DNA from: Edaphochlamys debaryana | Taxonomy: Eukaryota; Chlorophyta; Chlorophyceae; Chlamydomonadales | DNA: 64,000 bases | Direction: 5' to 3' | NCBI GenBank assembly: GCA_016858145.1 | Contig: JAEHOE010000014.1 | Span: 1,364,001 to 1,428,000, forward strand | Shown here: piece by piece, positions 57,101 to 64,000 of the stretch | Position numbering within the stretch: position 1 is the first letter of the stretch | Layout of the letters: every line of letters starts with the position of its first letter | Made by a program: the position numbers and the translations under genes | The notes under the pieces: model-generated | The model's input: only the letters and a program-made list of their open reading frames with translations | Databases searched by the model: none | What the model was told of the DNA's origin: nothing

Positions 57101-59498
57101 CGCTGGCGGCGGAGGCGGGGGCGGAGCTGGTGGGCATGGAGGACGTGCAGGTGGGATGGGGGGGGGGGAGGAGGGGAAGCGGGGAAGGGGGGAGAAAGGA
57201 GTGATTTTCGGAGCATTGGAGAGCGGAGGAAGAGATAGAGCGGCAGCCAGCGAGCCCGATGCGCACCGAGGTCCAGAGCGAAAGGTCCGGCGAGGGGAGA
57301 GTGGGTGGTAGGGGGGCATGGAGGTCGTGCACTGCGCATTCCACCCTCTCTCTCCTCGACTAGTGGGTCCTTGACCCCCTCCCCACATCCCTCCCCCCCC
57401 GCCCCCAGATCCACCCCACCGGCTTCGTGGACCCATCCAACCCCGACAGCAAGACCAAGGTGGGGGAGGGCGGGGGTTGGGAGGGAAGGGCGATGGGCGA
57501 TGGGGCGTGAGAGGGCAGCTCATGTGGAGAGGGCTGTAACGCACTTGGCACCCACTTACTCCCCTGTGTACACCCCTCCTTGCCCACCTCCCCAGTTCCT
57601 TGCGCCCGAGAAGCTGAGGGGCTCTGGGGGCATCCTGCTCAGCCCGCAGGTGGGGCCTAGTAGTGGGGGAACCCGGGAAGAACGGGCTGAGGTAACTGTT
57701 TGCAACTGGGGTGTAGTGGGGAACCCGGAAGGAGGGGTGGCGCGGGGATAGCACGCCACACAGCGCAGCCGTGTGCATGTGCAGGTCCGGGACCAAGTCC
57801 TGATGGCTCTCAGGCCCCGTGACCTTGCGCTCCCGCTCGAGTCCTGTCATGTTGCCCCGTGTTTCAACCCGTCCTTGCCCCTCACTCGCTGGGCAGAAGA
57901 CCCCCTCCCCCTTCATCTCTCCTCCTTGTCCCCCTTCCCCTCTCCTCTCTCCCCCCTACCTCCTGTCAGGGCTCCCGCTTCGTGGACGAGCTGTCCACTC
58001 GGGACGTGGTGGCGGGGGCGGTGGGGGGCCTGCAGGGGGGCTGGGCCTGGCTGGTGCTGGGGCGGGGGGCGGCGGCGGAGGCGGGGCAGGGGGCGGTCGA
58101 CTTCTACGTCGCAAAGGGGCTCATGAGCAAGGTGCGTGGGGGAGGGGGTGGGTGGGGGGCATGATAAGGGAGGAGGGACGTGTGTGAGGGCCGAGGATGG
58201 GGCAGGACCGGGATGCGGTGAGTAGTGGTGGCGGGGGCAAGGCGCGAGGGACGGCCGTCAACGGCTTGGGAGCGCACGGAGCGAGGGGGTGCAAGGTTAG
58301 CGGTGCTGCGCCGCTGAGCGTCGTGCGCCCGTACAGACATCCTTCATCTCACTCTTCCCTTTCGCCCTCCACCCCGCGCCCCACCCCAGGCCGACACACT
58401 GGCCGCCGCCGCCGCCGCCATGTCCGTCCCGGACCCCAACCTGCGGGCCACCCTGGAGGCGTACGGCAGGACCGCGGCGGGCTCCGAGGCGGATCCGTAC
58501 GGCAAGGCCGTACACCCGCATCCGCCGCTGCCGGACAGTCAGCTGCCGCTGTACCTGGGCCGGATCACTCCCGTGGTGAGGGGGTAGGGGGGAGGGGGAG
58601 GGGGCTGGTGGTTGTAGGGTCTGGGGTCTGGCAGCAGGCTTGCTTCGCGGAAAGTCGGGTTAAGGGTTAGGAAGGGGCGTCAGGGCAGGGGCAGGGTGTA
58701 GTGGCGGATAGCTGGCGTGCGCACTTGGGTCTTGGAGAGTTGGGGACGGTGTGAGCGCCGTGGCAGCGAAGCGGAGATCTGGTGGTACCGATGACCGGGG
58801 CTGGCGGGACCGCCGAACCTAGCCTGCCTTCCTTCCTTTCCCCCCTCCCCCCTCGCTGGCTGCCGCAAATGAAGTCGCCAAAGATCACCCCATTCCCCCC
58901 TCCCCCCCACACCCCCAGGTACACTACACCATGGGCGGTGTGGCCATCAACGAGGCGGCGCAGGCGCTGGGGGCGGGGGGGCGGCCGCTGCCGGGGCTGT
59001 TTGCGGCGGGGGAGGTCAGCGGAGGGTGAGCGGGCGGGGGCGGGGGTGGAGGAGGGGAACGGGGAGGGAAGAGGGGAGGGGAGAGGAGAGGGGAGGGGGC
59101 CCCTGACTTGGGCACGCGGCTAGGGGGCTTGGGTGCCCACCCGCTGCCTCAACTGCCCCCCTGCGACGGCTTGTTATGTCGCTTCCGTGTCTGCGCCCGC
59201 TGCGCCGTTCCTCGCCCCTTCCCGCCCCGCTCACACCCCGCTCACAAGGAATCCCGCACTCCCTCTGACCCTCCTCCCTAACCCCCACCCCCCCTGCCCC
59301 TCCCTCCTCCCTGACCCCAGGGTGCACGGCCGCAACCGGCTGGGCGGCAACTCGCTGCTCGAGTGCGCCGTGTTCGGGCGCACGGCGGGGGCGCACGCGG
59401 CGGCGTGCACGGCGGCGGGGGCGGCGGGGGCGGGGGCGGGGGGTGCGGCGGCAGGGGGAGGCGGGGGCGCAGCGGAGGCGGGGGCCGCACTGCTGTGA
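54195..59498 (+). CDS. Fumarate reductase-type flavoprotein, membrane-anchored
   Basis: Twelve exons (54195-55155, 55445-55503, 55795-55883, 56243-56330, 56596-56814, 57028-57150, 57409-57459, 57596-57649, 57970-58131, 58390-58575, 58919-59025, 59321-59498) join in phase to 758 aa. The FAD-binding fold starts at about 220 ('IVVVGGGLAGLAAALQAA') and continues with 'LLVDKMPRLGGNSAKASSGM'. Active-site segments are 'DVQIHPTGFVDPS', 'GSRFVDELSTRD' and 'HYTMGGVAIN'. The C-terminal signature 'AAGEVSGGVHGRNRLGGNSL' is diagnostic of the soluble Frd1/Osm1 fumarate reductase family, which reduces fumarate to succinate with a reduced flavin. Yeast forms are about 470-500 aa. This one adds some 215 N-terminal residues with a hydrophobic segment at about 49-72, a Ser/Ala-rich stretch and a GSGSGSG linker, plus Ala/Gly-rich insertions in the FAD domain and tail. 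No cytochrome b5 domain is seen. A membrane anchor is likely; the compartment is not clear. Confidence 0.9.
55896..55939. repeat. 44-bp repeat, copy 1 (fumarate reductase intron 3)
   Basis: Starts tcggagcattggagagcgga and is identical over 44 bases, in the same orientation, to 57208-57251 in intron 6 of the same gene. Flanks differ. Confidence 0.95.
57208..57251. repeat. 44-bp repeat, copy 2 (fumarate reductase intron 6)
   Basis: Perfect 44-base match to 55896-55939. Confidence 0.95.
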
Positions 59499-59499
59499 A

Positions 59500-59645
59500 G
59501 GCTGGGGAGTGGGGGGCAAGGGAGTGGGGTGCGGGGGAGTGGGGGGAAGGGGAGAGGGGGGAAGGGGAGTGTGGGTTAGGGGAGTGGGGGGAAGGGGAGT
59601 GTGGGTTAGGGGAGTGGGGGGAAGGGGATTTGGGACTGTGGGGTG
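59500..59645. repeat. G-rich minisatellite after the fumarate reductase stop
   Basis: Tandem units of about 30 bases built from GGGGAGTGGGGGGAAGGGGA and GTGTGGGTTA begin directly after the TGA and lie in the 3' UTR. Many runs of three or more G could form G-quadruplexes in the RNA. Confidence 0.75.
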
Positions 59646-60300
59646 CGTTTTCTGTGCGCCGGGGCCGCAGCTGCGGGTGGAGGCGGAGGCGGAGGGGGCG
59701 GTGTTGCAGGATGAGGAGGGCGGAGGTTCCCGTAGCCGTAGCTGCGGGTGGGTCCGGCCGGCTATGTCCAGGCCGAGGCGAGTAGACGCCTGACGAGCGC
59801 ACCACCTCGTGTAGTGCGGGGTTCCAACGGATTAATGGCCGGGTGCGAGCTTGCATGCGGGCTGGTGGTGGAGAGGGTTGAGGACTCGAACATTGGGCCC
59901 CCTGGGGGGGACCACGGGGCTCAGCCCTATTCCTGCCTTCGGGCAGCCACCCTTGTCAAGGAGGGTCTAGTGTGCGCGTGTTTTGGGGTGTGGGCGTGCG
60001 GAGGTCACCAAAGACGAGGGAGAAGTGCAGCGTGGTGCCCTGATGAGGGGTAGGAGAAAGGAGCTTGGAGCGGTGTGGCAATTTGGAGTAGGCCTGACGG
60101 CGGGCGGTTTCACCTGCACACGAAGCATCGTTGCGTCAAGGACACAGCGGCTGATGTGCGTGATGGCAGGAGCAGAGCGTATTCCCGGTGTTCAGTTATG
60201 AGCTGAGAAAGTAGAAAGGCTGCGTGTGTGTGTGTGGTTGGGGGGTTGAGAGGACGAAGGAGAGCCCTTGTCTGTGCGCCGGTGGATGGCAGGTCAGTTT

Positions 60301-60348
60301 ATATGAGCCGGGGGAAGGGCGGAGATATGAGCCGGGGGAAGGGCGGAG
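60301..60348. repeat. 24-bp perfect tandem duplication
   Basis: Two adjacent copies of a 24-base unit starting atatgagccgggggaagggc. Confidence 0.9.
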
Positions 60349-60472
60349 GGGAGGATTCGCCCCCCCGAGCGAGCTGCCAGCCGGGGGACTTGATTGCCCG
60401 GAGTTTGTGCATGCACGTTTCTTGCGGTGGCAGCGAGGATCCTAGCCTGTAGGCTGTGTGACGGGCGTGGTT

Positions 60473-60904
60473 CAGAGGTGTGACGGGCGCATGGGGGTCT
60501 GGCTGACCCGCCCAGAGGGGTCCTGGGGTTCACGGCTGGTACCATGTCCGTGTAACAACAACACTGAGGCCCTACGCGCTGCAACGATGCAAGCTCATCC
60601 CAGCTCATCACCGATTGCTCTTCGCCGCGCGCTTCCCTCATGTCTTGACCGTCGCAGCCGCCGCTAGCTCCGGCCTCCGCACAGGGGGACTCGTCTTTCC
60701 ATCACAGGACGGGAGGGAAGCGGATGTAGGCAGGGGCGAGGTCAATCAATAAGGCGTATTTGTGCGCCTGACAGTGCGGCACAATAGCACGCACAAGTAC
60801 AGCAGGGCTCCACCAGAAAGCTCTGGGTCCAGGGCCAGCCCGGGAGGGCAGGGGCCCTTGGGGACCGCAGAGGTGTGACGGGCGCATGGGGGTCTGGCTG
60901 ACCC
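60473..60904. repeat. 37-bp direct repeat pair
   Basis: 60473-60509 and 60868-60904 are identical over 37 bases (starting cagaggtgtgacgggcgcat). A few bases later both continue with AGGGGTCCTGG-like sequence. Confidence 0.9.
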
Positions 60905-61546
60905 AAAGGGGTCCTGGACGTAACAAGTCTGTCCGCCGCCAATGAACCATTTGCCGTCATGCGTGCCTATCATGTGACTCATGCGACTCAAAACACAAGT
61001 GTGAGTCTGGAGACAGCCCCTCGAGACATCCCGCCCTCGCTCGTACTCATCTCATCTTCCACGCCCTGAAACAAGTAGTCATCTAACGACGGGCTTGCGC
61101 CCTGCTGGCGTGCGTGAGTATTAAAGGAGGGCAGGTTGATCCGACCCTCTACCATGCATGGGGGGTAGTATCTTCCACGCTCGTACGCAAGTTGCAAGAT
61201 GAATGTGAATACGGGGCAGGAGCGCGAACAAACTTCTCAGCGCAGTGGTGGAGCTTTCAAAATATATAACCCACCCATGCTCACACCCCACACCCCGCCG
61301 TGCCCACATTCATTTCAGCAAGTCCTTCGACGTGTTCAAGCAGAGACGCTTTGCTTTCTCGAGATGAAGACTGGCCGGACTCCAGCAACTCCAGCCAGCA
61401 GATGGCTTGACTGGTCAACTTCAATCAATGCAAGATGTTCGACTGACCCGACTGATGATGAATACGTACGCCAATCATCAAGTGCAGTACAGGCCCGTTA
61501 CAAACCCCAGGTATATATGTTGCATACCGCGAGCTAGCTAGTAACG

Positions 61547-62482
61547 CTAGGCCCCATGCACCTGACCGGCCCTTCTGGCCGCCACGGGCGCCACACGCCC
61601 TCCCCGGCGGCCTCTGGCCCTGGACCAGGCCTTCACACCCACCACTGCAGCCACCACGGCCCCCACCACTCCAGCCACGGCGCAGCCCACGATCAGGGCC
61701 ACGGGGGCCCCCGCCGGGGTCTCTGCCCTCGCCTCTGGGTACTCTGGGCCACTGCTGACCTGGGGCCTGGGAGCAGCGGGTGCGGCTTCCAAGGTGGGAT
61801 CGTCCGCAGCGGGCAGCAGTGTGGTGTCGAAAGCTCCCGCAGAGCTGCCGCTTGCGCCAGACGCCTCGGGTAAAGCCGCTGACTCTGAACCCCCGGATGA
61901 GGACTTGGCGGTGCCTGCAGGTGATGAGCGGTCATGCAACACCAGTTTACCGAGAGTAAGGGTCTCAAGCAATTGCTGGTCCCTGTGGATGGTCTGGGGG
62001 TGCATGCATGGTGAGGCTCACATTGCTGCTGGATGGCTTAACAAAGGCACGCCGGATCTGACACTACCAGCCAACCGCAATCGATGACTCACCGAACACT
62101 GCCGTACAGGTGGTGGCGGCCACATTGCTGCGCTGCACGCACATGTCACTCGAGCGCCGGGTGAAGAGCGTGCCATTAGCGGCGACGCAGGCAGCGTCGA
62201 GGAGGCCTACGCGGCAGGCAACCAAAGCAAGGAAGGTCGTGGATGCGAGGTTTGGCGTCGCAGGCCGCTGGCCTTCGGACGGAACGAAACAATACGCGGC
62301 GGGAAGGCTGCCGGGAGCGAGCCTTACATGCGCTGCCAAGCAGATCACGCTAGATAGCGTCTATCTGTATCTTGCATAAGCGGAAGCTAGCTAGCAGGCG
62401 TACGTACCGTCTGCATCGCAGTCCGCTGCCGTGAAGCGATCCCCGGGGTTGTTGCACCACAGCAGGGGGCTGTCGGGGCAGC
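61547..62482 (-). CDS. Single-pass membrane protein with Cys-rich ectodomain, 5' end missing
   Basis: Two upstream exons join in phase: 62482-62408 ('CPDSPLLWCNNPGDRFTAAD') and 62332-62093 ('ACRVGLLDAACVAANGTLFT', 'SDMCVQRSNVAATTCTAVF'). They encode an extracellular-looking stretch with regularly spaced Cys. The last exon (about 62016-61547) has a Ser/Ala/Pro linker and one membrane helix ('VALIVGCAVAGVVGAVVAAV') followed by a basic Arg/Lys cytosolic end. The expected topology is type I. The join to the last exon is in phase only with a poor acceptor (ATGTGAG before 62016); the better CCCCCAG at 61994 is out of phase. Upstream exons and the signal peptide were not found. The family is not recognised; a surface receptor or wall-associated protein is possible. 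Confidence 0.55.
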
Positions 62483-63231
62483 CTGGCGGCGGAAAGGTGA
62501 TGTGGGTGCCGGCGGTAGGGTCAGGGCTGGGACCTTGGAGCGGGACCTCATGAACCCTACCGGATGGATGGAGGGCCCTATGGGACTACTTGAGTCCGTA
62601 ATGGGGGGGTAGAGTCCCTTGTCCTCCGTTACCCCCCCCCCTTTATACCCTTTACGGCCACCCCACCGTAGCCCATCGTAACCCCCCCCCCCCCTCTACG
62701 GCCACCCCACCGTAGCCCACCGTAGCCCTTCCCTCCGTAGCCCCTCTTCGCGCCTTTCGCGCCTTTCGCGACGTCCTCGACAGACGCCTTCATGTGCTCG
62801 TACACTTCTGGAACTCGCCCGGGCGCCTTCTTATAGCTCAAGTTGCCGCTGCCAGGTTGTGATCACCACAAATCACGTCTTCAACGCGTATCCCCGAACG
62901 CTGCACCCTGCTCCTGCCCCTCGCGCGTCGCTCGCGTCCAAGTAATTCAAGTAAGCGCGGGCTTTGTTTGCTCTCGAGTGCTCTCCGTTGTTGCCTGGCT
63001 GCACTGGCTTGCAGCCATCGCTGCCTGCTCTGGCTCGCTGTAGAGGAGCACGCCCGGGGGCCGTTCCACAGGTCGCGCCCCTAGCCCCTAGCCCGCGGTT
63101 GCTCCTGCTCACGGACCCCCCCGTTATCTCTGCCTCCCTGAGCTTTTTAGCCAGCATCGTAAGGCCTTATCCCCCACCCCCCCCAACCCCGCGGCCGCTT
63201 TCCCACTCTCCTTGCCTTCTCCCCCAGAGAA
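62483..63231. other. Short repeats; possible missing exons; no supported gene
   Basis: At about 62650-62735 a CTTTACGGCCACCCCACCGT / CTCTACGGCCACCCCACCGT unit occurs twice, followed by a repeated CGCGCCTTT. The 5' exons of the minus-strand membrane-protein gene may lie here but are not visible. Confidence 0.35.
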
Positions 63232-64000
63232 ATGGCACACGAGGTGGACTCCCACGTTATCGCCGCAGGCACGGATACTCACTGGATGATCCGCCCCGGC
63301 ACTCCCCTGGGAGGCAACCACGGCCTCAAGCTGCGACAGCCTGCCCGCTCCTCCATAGGTTCTGTCCTCCGCCGGAGCCGCCCCATCACGCCCCTATTCA
63401 GGATTCAGGACGTTTACACCGCCTCCCTGATTCCCAAGAACGCCCAGGGCGTGCACCCGGTCCAGGTCAGTCGCCTATCTTAGTTCAGCGCTGGCCAGCC
63501 ATACGTTGCGTCTGGCCCTCATGGGGTCTCCAAAAGGGCCAGCAAAGGCAGTAGAGTCCTTCCGATCCTACAGATCTCCCTCCCCCTCCCTTACCCTCCG
63601 CTTCCTCACAGGCCTGGATTCCCGCAGGCGACGTCACCATCGGCACCCTGTACGCAGGCGGCCACATCGACCCGGACTGCTTCTTCTGCGAGATCAGCTA
63701 CGAGGACCTGGTGTCCCGGCTGCGCCTCGAGCTGCCCTTTGTCGAGCTGTCTGACCACGACCTCGAGCGCTGCACCCCCATTCTCTGCCCCCACACCAGG
63801 GCCTGGGGCCTGCTCAACGAGAACCGCAGTCACGCCTTCCTGCACCCCGAACCCCGCTCGGTCCCCTGGCCCATCACCAGCGCCGTGGAGGGGCTCATCT
63901 GGGTAGAGTAGGTAGAGCGCGTGTCCCTGACCTACGCTCCCATCTTCACCAACGCCCTCACCGACCCCGTCGTCCTGGACCGCCTGCCCTCGCACCTGGG
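63232..64000 (+). CDS. Unrecognised gene, 5' part, with in-frame TAG
   Basis: An exon with ATG at 63232 runs to 63465 (donor GTCAGT) and joins in phase 0 to an exon at 63612. The readings 'HVIAAGTDTHWMIRPGTPLG' and 'AWIPAGDVTIGTLYAGGHID', then 'RAWGLLNENRSHAFL', look like real, ordered protein but match no family I know. A TAG stands at 63909-63911, yet the same frame continues coding-like to the window edge ('SLTYAPIFTNALTDPVVLDR'). Around the stop GTAGAG is repeated (GTAGAGTAGGTAGAG). So either the protein ends at 177 aa, the gene is broken, or a splice removes the stop. Codon use is C-ending, as in its neighbours. The gene continues beyond the window. Confidence 0.5.

Larger units (their letters stand above)
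59646..61546. other. Fumarate reductase 3' flank; repeats; no supported gene
   Basis: Contains a perfect 24-bp tandem duplication (60301-60348), a 37-bp repeat pair and an AT-rich TATA-like aaaatatataac near 61258. No exon chain with a recognisable product is visible. A TGTAA lies at 60551. Confidence 0.4.

Overview
The window is nuclear DNA of a green alga, most likely a chlorophycean of the Volvocales/Sphaeropleales group. The evidence is high GC, many short GT-AG introns in nearly every gene, Ala/Pro/Gly-rich proteins, TGTAA-type polyadenylation signals, a plastid-type ClpS, and a pherophorin, a wall-protein family typical of Volvocales. I see no CRISPR array, operon, insertion sequence or rRNA. 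Gene models were built by hand by joining GT-AG introns in phase. Six of them (eIF4G, TMEM128-like, TRIC, ARM, unknown 493-aa, fumarate reductase) close without any leftover base, and so does the pherophorin.

Layout. 1.7-4.2 kb (-): ankyrin-type gene carrying two frameshifts and a nonsense codon. 4.9-9.7 kb (+): bZIP-like gene with a clean leucine zipper and C-terminal half but an unresolved 5' half. 11.6-21.0 kb (-): a 19-exon eIF4G of 1904 aa. 22.5-24.4 kb (-): the better-preserved ankyrin-type paralogue. 25.3-28.0 kb (-): a TMEM128-like four-pass membrane protein whose fourth intron holds a copy of the first exon of the next gene. 29.0-31.8 kb (-): TRIC-type cation channel, divergent from 32.1-33.4 kb (+): ClpS N-degron adaptor. 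33.4-40.2 kb: gene-poor, with a tRNA-Gly(UCC), a cluster of CTTRGCTAA nonamers and other short repeats. 40.2-45.6 kb (-): large armadillo-type repeat protein. 48.1-49.8 kb (+): pherophorin. 51.8-53.8 kb (-): unrecognised protein, divergent from 54.2-59.5 kb (+): membrane-anchored fumarate reductase-type flavoprotein. 61.5-62.5 kb (-): 3' part of a single-pass membrane protein. 63.2-64.0 kb (+): 5' part of an unrecognised gene with an in-frame TAG.

The genes do not form one pathway. They are separate housekeeping and family genes: translation initiation, plastid proteolysis, ER membrane, cell wall, redox. The most unusual material is structural. An exon-plus-intron fragment of the TRIC gene is copied into a neighbouring intron, the two ankyrin paralogues differ sharply in decay, a 44-bp perfect repeat sits in two introns of one gene, and the gene-poor zone carries a nonamer cluster. 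I found no clear new multi-gene system.
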